Shown: in pieces, positions 34,862 to 45,696 of the stretch
Layout: every line of letters starts with the position of its first letter
Numbering within the stretch: the first letter of the stretch is position 1
Source of the DNA: Paraburkholderia terricola
GTDB taxonomy: Bacteria > Pseudomonadota > Gammaproteobacteria > Burkholderiales > Burkholderiaceae
Direction of reading: 5' to 3'
Assembly (NCBI RefSeq): GCF_900142195.1
Contig: NZ_FRAB01000009.1
Location: forward strand, 30,065 to 94,064
DNA length: 64,000 nucleotides
Notes under the pieces: model-generated
The model's input: only the letters and a program-made list of their open reading frames with translations
What the model was told of the DNA's origin: nothing
The model's database searches: none
Position numbers and translations under genes: made by a program

Positions 34862-36478
34862 TCAGGCGTCGAGCCAGACGTTTTCCGCGAACATGAAGCC
34901 CATCAGGCCGGCCAGCGGAATCGAGCCGAGGCCCTTGAGCTTCGTCGTGTAAGCATCCAGCGAACTCTGGAACAGCGGAATGCCGATGCCGCCCGTTTCA
35001 TGCACCAGCACCTGCATGTCGCCGTAGATCTTCTTGCGCTTGTCGTCGTCCGGCTCGCCGCGCGCCGCGACCAGCATCTGGTCGAACTTCGGGCTCTTCC
35101 AGTTCGCCTCGTTCCACGGCGCGTCGGACTTGAAGAACTGCGTGAACAGCACGTCGGCGCTCGGCCGCGCATTCACCGAACCGTACACGAGCGGATGCTT
35201 CATCCAGTGGTTCGACCAGAAGCCGTCCGCCGGCACGCGCGACACCTGCAGGTTGAGCCCCGCTTGCGGCGCGACCTGCTGAAGCAGCATCGCCATTTCC
35301 ACCGAGCCTTCGGCTGCCGGCGACGCGAAAATCTGGATCGGCGCGCTGCCGACTTTCGCCTTCTGGAAGTGGAACTTCGCCTTGTCCAGATCGACGGTGC
35401 GCTGCGGCAGACCGGCCAGGTAATACTTGTTGGTCGGATCGATCGGCTGATCGTTGCCGATCGCGCCGTAGCCCTGGAAGATCGCGCGGCGAATCTGCTC
35501 GCGGTCCATCAGATACATCATGCCTCGCCGGAAATCGTCGTTGCCGGTAATTCCGCCTTCGTCGCGAACGATCAGGTCGGTGTACTGGCCGGTCTTGGTT
35601 TCGAGCACGGAGAAGCCGCCCGCGTTCTTGATCTGCGTGGTGGAGCGCGGGCTCACCGCGTTGATCAGTTGCACGTCGCCGGACAGCAGCGCGTTCACGC
35701 GCGCCGATTCGTCGCCGATGCCGATCAGCTCCACTTCGTCCAGATGCGGCATGCCCGGCTTCCAGTACTTGTCGTTCTTCACGCCGACCGTGCGCACGCC
35801 CGGCGCGAATTCCTTGACCTTGAACGGGCCGGTGCCGACCGCCGTTTTGAATTCCTTGGTGCCGTCCTTGATGATGAGGAAATGCGAGGTGGCGAGAATC
35901 ACGGGCAGATCGGCGTTCGGGCCTTCCAGCGTGATCGTCACTTCGTTCGGGCCGGTGGCCTTCACTTCCTTGATCTGGTCGGCGAGCGTCTTCGCTTTCG
36001 ACGCCGTGGCCGGATCTTTGTGACGCATGATCGAGTAGACCACGTCCGCGGGCGCGAGCGACTTGCCGTCGTGGAACTGCACGCCGGGGCGCAGCTTCGC
36101 GACCCACACGATGGCGTCCTTCGTCTCCAGCGAAGTGGCGAGCGCCATCTTCGCGCCGAGGTGCGAATCGAGTTCGGTCAGGCCGTTGTAGAACATGTTG
36201 CAACGCACGTAGTCGGTGCCGAGCGCGCCCTTCGCGGGGTCGAGCGTGTCGGCTGCGGACGCCGACTGCGTCGCCACGCGAATCTTGCCGCCCTGCTTCG
36301 GCTTGGCTTGCGCAAAGGCCGCGCCGCTCGCGGTGAGGAGGCCCGCGCCCGTCACCGACATCATGCCGGCCGCGGCCATCGCACGCAGCACGTCGCGCCG
36401 CGAGGCGCCCTTGGCTGTCAATCGCTCCAACCCGTTGTCGAGTTCAAAAGCGCCGTATTGCGAGTTTTCCTTATTCAT
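34862..36478 (-). CDS. Extracellular solute-binding protein, family 5
   Basis: A 538-residue periplasmic binding protein of the DppA/OppA family. The N-terminus carries a twin-arginine motif (ASRRDVLRAMAAAG) before a hydrophobic stretch ending ASGAAFAQA, so export by Tat is likely. The mature part has the family markers LRPGVQFHDGKSLAPADVVYS and GTGPFKVKEF. It determines importer specificity; homologues bind peptides, opines, nickel or glutathione, so the ligand stays open. It is the first importer gene, 67 bases after the second FAD oxidase. Confidence 0.92.
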   Translation of the reverse strand: MNKENSQYGAFELDNGLERLTAKGASRRDVLRAMAAAGMMSVTGAGLLTASGAAFAQAKPKQGGKIRVATQSASAADTLDPAKGALGTDYVRCNMFYNGLTELDSHLGAKMALATSLETKDAIVWVAKLRPGVQFHDGKSLAPADVVYSIMRHKDPATASKAKTLADQIKEVKATGPNEVTITLEGPNADLPVILATSHFLIIKDGTKEFKTAVGTGPFKVKEFAPGVRTVGVKNDKYWKPGMPHLDEVELIGIGDESARVNALLSGDVQLINAVSPRSTTQIKNAGGFSVLETKTGQYTDLIVRDEGGITGNDDFRRGMMYLMDREQIRRAIFQGYGAIGNDQPIDPTNKYYLAGLPQRTVDLDKAKFHFQKAKVGSAPIQIFASPAAEGSVEMAMLLQQVAPQAGLNLQVSRVPADGFWSNHWMKHPLVYGSVNARPSADVLFTQFFKSDAPWNEANWKSPKFDQMLVAARGEPDDDKRKKIYGDMQVLVHETGGIGIPLFQSSLDAYTTKLKGLGSIPLAGLMGFMFAENVWLDA

Positions 36479-36545
36479 CGAACTTCTCCGCGAGGATTGC
36501 AGGGATGGCTGCGTGGTTTTAATTGGCTAATGGAACTACGGGAAC

Positions 36546-37820
36546 TCAATAAAAAATGTCCTTGATACGGTAATACGTCCCCACGAGCGGCAGGAACCAG
36601 GGCTTGCCGGTGTGGCCCGGAATCGCGGGCCATTCCGACTCGCGCCACGGATTGCGCGCTTCGCGCCCGTCCATCACGTCGGCCATCACCTGGCCCATGT
36701 GCGTCGACATTTGCGTGCCGTGGCCGCTATAACCCATCGAAAAATAAACGCCGTCGTGTTGCCCCGCGTGCGGCAGACGGTCGGCGCTCATGTCCACCAG
36801 ACCGCCCCAGCAATAGTCGATGCGGGCATTCGCAAGCGCCGGGAACATCGCGGCGAGACCTTCTTGCAGAATGCGCCCGCTCTTCGCATCGGACGGACGC
36901 TCCGAGGCCGTGAAGCGCGCGCGGCCACCGAACAGCAAGCGCGCGTCGGGCGTCACGCGGAAGTAGTTGTGCATCAGGCGCGTGGTGGTATACGCGCGCC
37001 GCTTGGGCAACACCCGCGCCAGCAGTTCCGGCGCAAGCGGCTCCGTCACGACGATGAACGAGCCGACCGGCGCGAGACGCCGCCGATACCAGCCGAACGG
37101 ACCATGCCGCGACGGACCGGTCGCGATCAGCACCTGCCTCGCGCGCACTTCGCCGCGCGTCGTGGTGATCCTGTAGCCCGCGCCGTCTTTCACGATTGCG
37201 GAAACGGCCGCGTGTTCGTACAGCTTCGCGCCGTGGCGCACGGCCGCATCCGCGAGACCGACCGTGAACTTGCCCATGTGCATCTGGCCGCCGTGGCGTT
37301 GCAGCAAGCCGCCGTAAAAGCTCTCCGACTGCACTTCATCGCGAATCCGTTCACGGTCGAGCAGTTCGATATTCGTATCGACTTCGCGCCGGATCAGCGC
37401 CGCCGTTTTCTCCAGATGCGCAACGTGATGCGGTTTGGACGCCAGCTTCAGCTTGCCGGTGGCGAGGTAATCGCAGTCGATGTTCTCCTCGCGAATCAGG
37501 CGCTCGACGGTATCGACCGCATCGGCGAACGCGCGGTAGCAGGCGCGCGCCCGCTCCATGCCGAGTTGCGCGGCCAGCGCGACGAAATCCTGCGCGACGC
37601 CGGTATTGACCTGGCCGCCGTTGCGCCCGGATGCGCCGCCGCCGATGCGCCCGGCGTCGAGCACCGTCACCGACGCGCCGCGCTTGCCCAACGCCTGCGC
37701 CGCCGAGAGTCCGGTGAAGCCGGCGCCGATCACCACCACGTCGGCGCCGCCGTCGACCGGGCCTTCACACGCCGAGAGGAGCGGCGGCGCGGTGTCGAGC
37801 CAATAGGAATCGAGCTTCAT
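36546..37820 (-). CDS. FAD-dependent amine/amino-acid oxidase (OrdL/PuuB-like)
   Basis: A 424-residue DAO-fold flavoenzyme: VVVIGAGFTGLSAAQAL near residue 28, GGGASGRNGGQVNTG and a C-terminal YSGHGTQMSTHMGQV region as in gamma-glutamylputrescine oxidase and related enzymes. It is cytoplasmic and oxidises an amine or N-substituted amino acid to an aldehyde or imine. The nearby aldehyde dehydrogenase could take the product. The ATG at 37820 follows AAGGACAG. It lies between the HAD gene and the binding protein in the same orientation. Confidence 0.88.
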   Translation of the reverse strand: MKLDSYWLDTAPPLLSACEGPVDGGADVVVIGAGFTGLSAAQALGKRGASVTVLDAGRIGGGASGRNGGQVNTGVAQDFVALAAQLGMERARACYRAFADAVDTVERLIREENIDCDYLATGKLKLASKPHHVAHLEKTAALIRREVDTNIELLDRERIRDEVQSESFYGGLLQRHGGQMHMGKFTVGLADAAVRHGAKLYEHAAVSAIVKDGAGYRITTTRGEVRARQVLIATGPSRHGPFGWYRRRLAPVGSFIVVTEPLAPELLARVLPKRRAYTTTRLMHNYFRVTPDARLLFGGRARFTASERPSDAKSGRILQEGLAAMFPALANARIDYCWGGLVDMSADRLPHAGQHDGVYFSMGYSGHGTQMSTHMGQVMADVMDGREARNPWRESEWPAIPGHTGKPWFLPLVGTYYRIKDIFY

Positions 37821-37852
37821 CCAGACTGTCCTTGAATTGCGCAATGAGCCGC

Positions 37853-38521
37853 TTACAGGCCGAGTTCCGAGGCCAGGTGCGGAATGTCCTTGACCTCGTA
37901 GTACTGGTAGTACGGGGTCGACGGTTCATGGCCGCGGTTGACGAACGCCTTGTGCTTGATGCCCAGGTCGTGCGCGGTCATCAGGTCGTAGCGCAGGCTC
38001 GACGAAACGTGCAGCACGTCTTCGGGATTGCAGTTCAGTTGATCGAACATGTACTCGAAGCCTTGCATGCGCGGCTTGTACGACTGCGCCTGCTCCGCCG
38101 TGAACACCGCATGAAACGGCGCGCCGAGCTTGTCGACGTTGCTCTGAATCTGGTTGTTCGACGCGTTCGACAGAATCACCAGCTTGTACTTCTTCGCGAG
38201 ACGCGCGAGGCCTTCCGGCACGTCCGCGTGCGGACCCCAGGTCGGCACCGCGGTATAGATCTTCTCCGCACCCGCTTCGTCGAACTCGACGTTCAGGCGC
38301 TTGCAGGCGCGGCGCAGCGCGTTCACGACCACGTCGCGGTACGGCTTCCATGCGCCGAGCACTTCGTCGCGGCGATAGCCCGAGTAGAACGCGACGAGCT
38401 TCTCCAGGTCCTCGGCGTTCAGCAGGTGGCCGTACATTTCGCGCGTCATCTCGGCCATGCGGAATCTGGTGAGCGTGCCGTAGCAATCGAAGGTGATGTA
38501 CTTCGGTTCGAAATCGATCAT
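37853..38521 (-). CDS. HAD-superfamily hydrolase, haloacid-dehalogenase-type II fold
   Basis: A 222-residue protein with nucleophile Asp in ITFDCYGTLTRF (about residue 11), motif II VILSNAS and motif III Lys in SYKPRM. The S-x-N-x-x-D element that holds the nucleophile in true L-2-haloacid dehalogenases (HVASN-type) is here HVSSSLRYD, so the Asn is lacking. It may act on a different substrate such as a phosphate ester or a non-halogen acid. Good ribosome site AAAGGA. First gene of the minus-strand operon that runs to 27695. Confidence 0.85.
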   Translation of the reverse strand: MIDFEPKYITFDCYGTLTRFRMAEMTREMYGHLLNAEDLEKLVAFYSGYRRDEVLGAWKPYRDVVVNALRRACKRLNVEFDEAGAEKIYTAVPTWGPHADVPEGLARLAKKYKLVILSNASNNQIQSNVDKLGAPFHAVFTAEQAQSYKPRMQGFEYMFDQLNCNPEDVLHVSSSLRYDLMTAHDLGIKHKAFVNRGHEPSTPYYQYYEVKDIPHLASELGL

Positions 38522-38838
38522 GGTGCAGTCCTTTCGTTGGGGTGAACTTGCAGCGAGCCCGATGGGTGGAACAGCAACCATCCTGCTCAGTCCTGTAAAA
38601 GATTTAATCAGCGCAAAAACATAGATGTTCCTGATTCGCGCGCTGCCGGTGACACAAACCATGCGTTTTGGGGCCGTCGCGCAGCACAGTGTGCCGTGCT
38701 CTCCTGCAAGCCCCGTGGCTGTTGGGTTGCGGCCGATTTGGCATCGGGTTTACCACCGGTTTCATCGCCCGGTTTACCGCCGTTATGCAGCGCTGCGAAA
38801 GGCGACGCGATGCAAGACGAGACGCCCGGCGTTCGCCG
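38522..38838. other. Intergenic region between ALDH and HAD genes
   Basis: This 317-base spacer lies upstream of the long minus-strand operon beginning with the HAD gene and must hold its promoter. An A/T-rich part (38593-38630) with AACAT-CT-ATGTT stands out, and a hairpin AGCAC...GTGCT lies near 38684-38701. No clear sigma-70 or sigma-54 element and no gene were seen. Confidence 0.4.
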
Positions 38839-40317
<1,479 letters not shown>

Positions 40318-40642
40318 GAGAAGAGTGTCCTGTGTGGCTGCCTGGTGGTCCCGTGCGGCGCGTCGTCACGACTGCGCCGCGATGACAAAATCGTAGAGCC
40401 ACGGCCCCGGCATATGTCGCCGACAAAAATCGCCGTGCAGCACAACATGCTTGTAATGCATGCCCAGACTGGGCGTTTTGCATCGATTTTCTCCACGGCC
40501 TTGACAGGCGGCCCGGATAAAAAGATCGTCCTAGTCACGCCGCACACTGAATGACACAGTGACGGCGTAAGTCTTCAGTCAACTATCTTGCATGGACAGG
40601 AGCCGGTGCCTTGCACCCGCTCCGAACGACAGGGAGTACCGC

Positions 40643-41545
40643 GTGTCCGCTTCGATCAACGATTCGATTAGCTACAGAGGCTTCACCCAGGACGACATCG
40701 CCGCCGCGCACGCGCTCACGGTCGAACTCAAATGGCCGCATCGCGCGGACGACTGGCGATTCGTGGAGCAACTGGGCGTGGGCTTCGTCGCGGAAGACGC
40801 CAGCGGCGTGATCGGCACCGCGCTGTGCTGGAAGTACGGCGCCGAGCGCGCCTCGCTCGGCATGGTGATCGTGTCGCCCGCGCACCAGGGGCGCGGCATT
40901 GGCAGAAAGTTGATGGAACTGGCGCTGGAGGAACTCGGCGGCCGCGTCACCTTCCTGCACGCGACGCCCGCCGGCCAGCCGCTCTATGAAAAGCTCGGCT
41001 TTCGCGCGATCGGCACGCTCGATCAGCATCAGGGCGCGGCATTCCAGCCGCCGCTGGTGTCGCTGCCGGCGGGCGAGCGTTTGCGTCCGCTGGGATCGAG
41101 CGATACGGCGCGGCTGATCGAGCTGGCTTCGCAGGCGAGCGGCATGGATCGCGGCGAAGTCTTGCCCGCGCTGCTGAGCGCCGCCGACGGCATCGCGCTC
41201 GACCGCGACGGCGAACTGATCGGCTTCGCGCTGTTCCGCCGCTTCGGCCGGGGCTTCGCAATCGGACCGGTGGTCGCGCCCGCGTCGGAGGATTCGAGCC
41301 GCGCGAAGGCGCTCATCAGTCATTGGCTGGCGCTCAACGAAGGCGTGTTCGTGCGAGTCGATACGCCCGGCGAGAGCGGGCTCACCGACTGGCTGGAACA
41401 GTTGGGGCTGCCGCGCGTGGATACCGTCGTGCGGATGGTTCGCAACGCGACGCCGGCCGAACTCGCGAACGGCGGCGCAAGCACGGCGGCCGGCAAGGAC
41501 ACGCGCTATCTGCAATACGGCATCATCAATCAGGCGATTTTCTGA
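40643..41545 (+). CDS. GNAT-family N-acetyltransferase, two-domain
   Basis: A 300-residue acetyltransferase. The first half is a complete GNAT fold with acetyl-CoA loop SPAHQGRGIGRKLME and the later HATPAGQPLYEKLGFRAIG; the second half looks like a second, less conserved GNAT-like domain (YGN-type C-terminal region). I choose GTG 40643 because AGGGAG lies six bases before it; an upstream in-frame TTG or ATG-like start adds an unrelated stretch. The next gene starts three bases after the stop. Likely acetylates an amine, perhaps a pathway intermediate. Confidence 0.82.
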   Translation: MSASINDSISYRGFTQDDIAAAHALTVELKWPHRADDWRFVEQLGVGFVAEDASGVIGTALCWKYGAERASLGMVIVSPAHQGRGIGRKLMELALEELGGRVTFLHATPAGQPLYEKLGFRAIGTLDQHQGAAFQPPLVSLPAGERLRPLGSSDTARLIELASQASGMDRGEVLPALLSAADGIALDRDGELIGFALFRRFGRGFAIGPVVAPASEDSSRAKALISHWLALNEGVFVRVDTPGESGLTDWLEQLGLPRVDTVVRMVRNATPAELANGGASTAAGKDTRYLQYGIINQAIF

Positions 41546-41548
41546 CGC

Positions 41549-42475
41549 ATGGCCTTCCTCTATAAAGCCGATCCGGCGCGCGGCGCGCAATGGGCGAAAC
41601 TCTTTGCGCAAAAGGCGCCGGACTTGCCGTTTCACGTCTGGCCCGAAGTCGGCGATCCCGCCGCGATCCGCTACCTCGCCGCCTGGCAGCCGCCTGACGA
41701 TCCCACGCGCACCTTTCCCAACCTCGAAGTCGTGTTCTCGGTGGGCGCGGGCATCGACCAGTTCGATCTGTCGCGCGTGCCAGCGCACGTGCCGGTGGTG
41801 CGGATGATCGAGCCGGGCATCGTGGAAGGCATGGTCGAATACGTCACGCAGGCCGTGCTGACGATTCATCGCAATCTGTTCGACTACGCGTTGCAGCAGC
41901 AGCAACAGGTATGGCGCGAACTGCCGCCAGGGCCCGCCGGCCAACGCCGGATCGGCGTGCTCGGACTCGGCGTGCTGGGCACCGCGGTGCTGGAACGGCT
42001 GCGTCTGTTCGGTTTTGCATGCGCGGGTTGGAGCCGTTCGCCGCGCGAGATCGAGGGCGTCGACTGTCATGCGGGCGAAGGCGCGCTCGATGCGTTTCTC
42101 GCGCGCACCGACATTCTGATCTGCCTGTTGCCGCTCACGCCGGCCACGCGCGGGCTGCTCGACGCCAGGCTGTTCGCGAAGCTGCCGCGCGGCGCGTCGT
42201 TGATTCAAACGGGGCGCGGTCCGCATCTGAATCAGCCGGACCTGCTCGCCGCGCTGGAAAGCGGCCAACTCGGCAACGCGATTCTCGACGTGACCGATCC
42301 CGAGCCCTTGCCCGCGGGGCATCCGTTGTGGACGCATCCGCGCGTGCGCATCACGCCGCATATCGCCAGTTCGACGCGGCCGGACACCGCCGTCGACGTG
42401 GTGCTCGACAATCTGCGCCGTCATCGCGAAGGCTTGCCGATGCTCGGCCTGGTCGACCGCACGCGCGGCTACTGA
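41549..42475 (+). CDS. ghrA: Glyoxylate/hydroxypyruvate reductase A-like
   Basis: A 308-residue D-2-hydroxyacid dehydrogenase of the GhrA branch. NAD(P) motif IGVLGLGVLGTAV near residue 135, active Arg in SLIQTGRGPHLN, Glu in DPEPLPAGHPLW and catalytic His in RITPHIASSTRP. Reduces glyoxylate or hydroxypyruvate to glycolate or glycerate. Its start is three bases after the GNAT stop, so the two are one operon; the transaminase follows 195 bases later. A glyoxylate- or hydroxypyruvate-like intermediate of the catabolic locus is a reasonable guess. Confidence 0.86.
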   Translation: MAFLYKADPARGAQWAKLFAQKAPDLPFHVWPEVGDPAAIRYLAAWQPPDDPTRTFPNLEVVFSVGAGIDQFDLSRVPAHVPVVRMIEPGIVEGMVEYVTQAVLTIHRNLFDYALQQQQQVWRELPPGPAGQRRIGVLGLGVLGTAVLERLRLFGFACAGWSRSPREIEGVDCHAGEGALDAFLARTDILICLLPLTPATRGLLDARLFAKLPRGASLIQTGRGPHLNQPDLLAALESGQLGNAILDVTDPEPLPAGHPLWTHPRVRITPHIASSTRPDTAVDVVLDNLRRHREGLPMLGLVDRTRGY

Positions 42476-42670
42476 ACCCGGCGCGCTGTATCGAACGCAC
42501 TGCAACACCCTCGCGCCGCCGCTTTTCAGCGTCCGCAGCAGAAAATGCTAAGGCCGCGCATCAAAACGCGGCGCGCGCGCTTTTCAGGCAATTGTTTAGC
42601 CAAGCGGGCGATAGTCGCGGATCAGTAGTATGGAACGGTCAACAGCCCCTTCCCGCGACGAGAAACCATC

Positions 42671-44068
42671 ATGCCGATTCAAGCGCTCATTGAAGCCGAC
42701 CGCAAACACCTGATTCACCCCGTCATCAACTACCGCGCGCACGAAGCGCGCGGCGTCACGATTCTCGAATCGGCCAGCGGCGCGTTTCTACGCGACGCAG
42801 CCGGCAACGAGTTGCTCGACGCATTCTCGGGCCTGTGGTGCGTGAACGTGGGCTACGGCCAGCAGAGCATTGTCGACGCCGCCACCGAGCAGATGAAGAA
42901 ACTGCCCTACGCCACCGGCTATTTTCATTTCGGCTCGGAACCCGCGATCGAACTGGCGCGGAAACTGGTCGAGGTGTCTCCTGCCTCGTTGCAGCATGTG
43001 TACTTCACGCTCGGCGGGTCCGACGCGGTGGATTCGGCCATCCGCTTCATCACGCATTACTTCAATGCGACGGGCCGTCCCACGAAGAAGCACATCATCG
43101 CGTTGCAGCGCGGCTACCACGGCTCGTCGACGATGGGCGCGGGGCTCACCGCGTTGCCCGCGTTCCATCGCAACTTCGACCTGCCGCTGCCGAACCAGCA
43201 TCATCTGCCGTCGCCCTACGCGTACCGCAACGATTTCGCCGACGACGCCGCGCTGATCGCCGCCTCGGTGGCCGCGCTCGAAGCGAAGGTGGCCGAACTC
43301 GGCGCGGACCACGTCGCCGCGTTTTTCTGCGAGCCGATTCAGGGCTCGGGCGGCGTGGTCGTGCCGCCGGTCGGCTGGCTGAAAGCCATGCGTGAAAGCT
43401 GCCGCAAGCTCGGCATCCTGTTCGTCGCGGATGAAGTGATCACCGGGTTCGGCCGCACCGGTCCGCTCTTCGCCTGCCAGGGTGAAAACGTCGAACCGGA
43501 TCTGATGACGGTGGCGAAAGGTTTGACCGCGGGCTATGCGCCGATGGGCGCGGTGCTCATGTCGGATGAAATCTATCAAGGCATTGCGAGCGGCGACGCC
43601 GAAGCGGTCGTCGGCCACGGTCATACTTATTCCGCGCACCCGGTCAGCGCGGCGATCGGCCTCGAAGTGCTGCGCCTCTATCACGAGGGTGGCTTGCTCG
43701 CGAACGGCGTGGCGCGCGGGCCGCGTTTCGCGCGAGGGCTCGATGCGCTGCTCGCGCATCCGCTGGTGGGCGACTCGCGCCATCGCGGCCTGCTCGGCGC
43801 GCTCGAACTCGTCGCGGACAAGGACACCAAGGCGGGCTTCGACCCGGCGTTGAAACTGTCGGAACGGATCGCCGCCGCCGCGTATGAAAACCGCCTGATT
43901 TTCCGCGCATTCGGCGACAACATTCTCGGCTTTGCACCGGCGCTCTCGTACACCGAAGCGGACTTCGACCTGATGTTCGAGCGGCTCGAAAAGACACTCG
44001 ACGACGTTCTCGCGCAGGCCGATGTCCGGGCCGCGCTGAAGGTCAAAATTCATGCCACTGCATGCTAG
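42671..44068 (+). CDS. Class III (omega) aminotransferase
   Basis: A 465-residue PLP enzyme similar to taurine- or beta-alanine-pyruvate and putrescine aminotransferases. LGGSDAVDSAIRF, RGYHGSSTMG, VADEVITGFGRTG and the PLP lysine in VAKGLTAGYAPMG are conserved. Transfers an amino group from an amine or omega-amino acid to pyruvate or 2-oxoglutarate. An Lrp-type regulator gene follows 60 bases downstream, the usual partner of amino-compound catabolism. The ATG at 42671 is nine codons or so before the first conserved residues. Confidence 0.92.
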   Translation: MPIQALIEADRKHLIHPVINYRAHEARGVTILESASGAFLRDAAGNELLDAFSGLWCVNVGYGQQSIVDAATEQMKKLPYATGYFHFGSEPAIELARKLVEVSPASLQHVYFTLGGSDAVDSAIRFITHYFNATGRPTKKHIIALQRGYHGSSTMGAGLTALPAFHRNFDLPLPNQHHLPSPYAYRNDFADDAALIAASVAALEAKVAELGADHVAAFFCEPIQGSGGVVVPPVGWLKAMRESCRKLGILFVADEVITGFGRTGPLFACQGENVEPDLMTVAKGLTAGYAPMGAVLMSDEIYQGIASGDAEAVVGHGHTYSAHPVSAAIGLEVLRLYHEGGLLANGVARGPRFARGLDALLAHPLVGDSRHRGLLGALELVADKDTKAGFDPALKLSERIAAAAYENRLIFRAFGDNILGFAPALSYTEADFDLMFERLEKTLDDVLAQADVRAALKVKIHATAC

Positions 44069-44128
44069 AGTAGAGGGCACCCCGAGCCCCTTACTCCCTT
44101 ACCCGATCGCCAGAGCGACAACGTTACG

Positions 44129-44626
44129 ATGAGCAGCGACTGCAAGCTGGACCGGATTGATCTGCGCATACTTTCACAGTTGCAGAAGAAAGGCCGCATA
44201 ACCAACGTCGAGCTTGCCGACGCGGTCGGCCTTTCGCCCAGCCCTTGCCTGATCCGGGTCAAGCGTCTGGAGAAAGCCGGCTACATCATCGGCTACGGTG
44301 CGCAGATTCAGTTGGAAAAGCTCGGCGACGTGCAGATCGTCTTCACCGAGGTCACGCTCGCCGACCATCGGCGTGAAGACTTCATCAAGTTCGTCAATGC
44401 GATTCGCGACGTGGATGAAATCGTGGAGTGCCATCTGGCGAGCGGCGGCTATGACTATTTGCTGAAGTTCGTCACGCGCAGCGTGAGCCACTATCAAAGC
44501 ATCGTGGAGGGCTTGCTCGAACGCAATATCGGCATCGAGAAGTACTTCAGCTACGTGATCATCAAGTCGCCGTTCGTGAAAAGCCACTATCCGCTCGAAA
44601 CCTTGTTCTCGCAGAATCATCACTAG
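44129..44626 (+). CDS. Lrp/AsnC-family regulator
   Basis: A 165-residue regulator: N-terminal HTH (LDRIDLRILSQLQKKG, then VELADAVGLSPSPCLIRVK) and C-terminal RAM effector-binding domain of about 80 residues (IVECHLASGGYDYLLKFVT). Such proteins form octamers that sense amino acids. It follows the aminotransferase in the same direction and its last four bases overlap the convergent LysR gene. It probably controls the aminotransferase operon or the divergent oxidase operon. Confidence 0.92.
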   Translation: MSSDCKLDRIDLRILSQLQKKGRITNVELADAVGLSPSPCLIRVKRLEKAGYIIGYGAQIQLEKLGDVQIVFTEVTLADHRREDFIKFVNAIRDVDEIVECHLASGGYDYLLKFVTRSVSHYQSIVEGLLERNIGIEKYFSYVIIKSPFVKSHYPLETLFSQNHH

Positions 44627-45546
44627 CCGGCGGTTTCGGGGGGACTCCATTGCGCGAACTCCTCGCTCAGAAAGTCCACGCACACCCGCACCTTCGCCGA
44701 CTGCGCGAGCCGCGCCGGATACACCGCCCACAGGTTCGCCGGTTGCGTGACCTCGGGCAGCACCTGCTGCAACTGGCCGCTCTCCAGCAGCGGCCGCACG
44801 TCCCACATGGAACGCAGCACGATGCCGCGTCCGGCCAGCGCCCATTGCACCGCCACTTCGCCGTGATTGGTCGACAACGGTCCCGTCACCTTGATCGACG
44901 CCGTTTCGCCGCGCACCGTCAAACGCCAGAGACCGAATGGATGGTCGCGCTCCTTGATCGCGAGACACGCATGCGAGGACAGATCGGCGAGTTGCCGCGG
45001 CATGCCGTGCCGCGCGAGATAGCCGGGCGACGCGCACAGCACGCGATGATTCGACGCGAGCCGCCGCGCGATCAGATGCGGCGCGATTTCGTCGCCGATG
45101 CGAATGTCGAGGTCGAAGCCCTCGCCGGCCACGTCGACGAGCCGGTCGAACAGATCGAGCCGCACGCTCAGTTGCGGATAGCGCTCGGAGAAAGTTGCCA
45201 GCGCCGGCGCGACGAAGCGGCGGCCAAAGCCGAAGCTGCTGGAAATGCGCAGCTTGCCGCCCGGAATGCGGCGCGTGGTGGAGACGTCTTCCACCAGTTG
45301 CTCGACGTCGTCGAGAATCTTTTCAGCCCATGTGTAGACGCGCTCGCCGGCTTCGGTAATCGCGACGCGGCGCGTCGAGCGGTGCAACAAACGCGTGCCG
45401 AGCGTAGTCTCCAGCACGTTGATCCGCTTGCTCACGTAGGCCGCGGATACCGACAAGGCCTCCGCCGCCGCGCTGAAACTGGACTTGCGCGCCACTTCGC
45501 AGAACACGCGCAAATCGCCGAGATCGGGTGACGGGATGGCATTCAT
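44623..45546 (-). CDS. LysR-family regulator
   Basis: A 307-residue regulator: N-terminal winged HTH (LRVFCEVARKSSFSAAAEAL, then SKRINVLETTLGTRLLHRS) and a C-terminal co-inducer-binding domain. It is divergent from the tartrate dehydrogenase gene over 150 bases, which contain a 19-base inverted repeat, the classic arrangement for a LysR activator and its target. It resembles the DmlR/TtuA-type group in context, but the inducer is inferred only. Confidence 0.9.
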   Translation of the reverse strand: MNAIPSPDLGDLRVFCEVARKSSFSAAAEALSVSAAYVSKRINVLETTLGTRLLHRSTRRVAITEAGERVYTWAEKILDDVEQLVEDVSTTRRIPGGKLRISSSFGFGRRFVAPALATFSERYPQLSVRLDLFDRLVDVAGEGFDLDIRIGDEIAPHLIARRLASNHRVLCASPGYLARHGMPRQLADLSSHACLAIKERDHPFGLWRLTVRGETASIKVTGPLSTNHGEVAVQWALAGRGIVLRSMWDVRPLLESGQLQQVLPEVTQPANLWAVYPARLAQSAKVRVCVDFLSEEFAQWSPPETAG

Positions 45547-45594
45547 AGGTGGTTGAAAGGTACGTGATCATGCCTGTGACGAGGCGAATGCGTT

Positions 45595-45613
45595 TGTGCA
45601 CGAATCGTGCACA
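45595..45613. promoter_or_regulatory. Inverted repeat, likely LysR site
   Basis: TGTGCACGAATCGTGCACA is a perfect inverted repeat with 8-bp arms and a 3-base centre. It lies 49 bases from the LysR start and 84 bases from the tartrate dehydrogenase start, as expected for the recognition site of the divergent regulator. Confidence 0.65.
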
Positions 45614-45696
45614 GTGGCTTAACTAAAGCGATCATTTTAGGCTCAAACAGCAGGAATAAAATAGCCGGAATCGAAAACCCAACGGAGGAGCAGAAC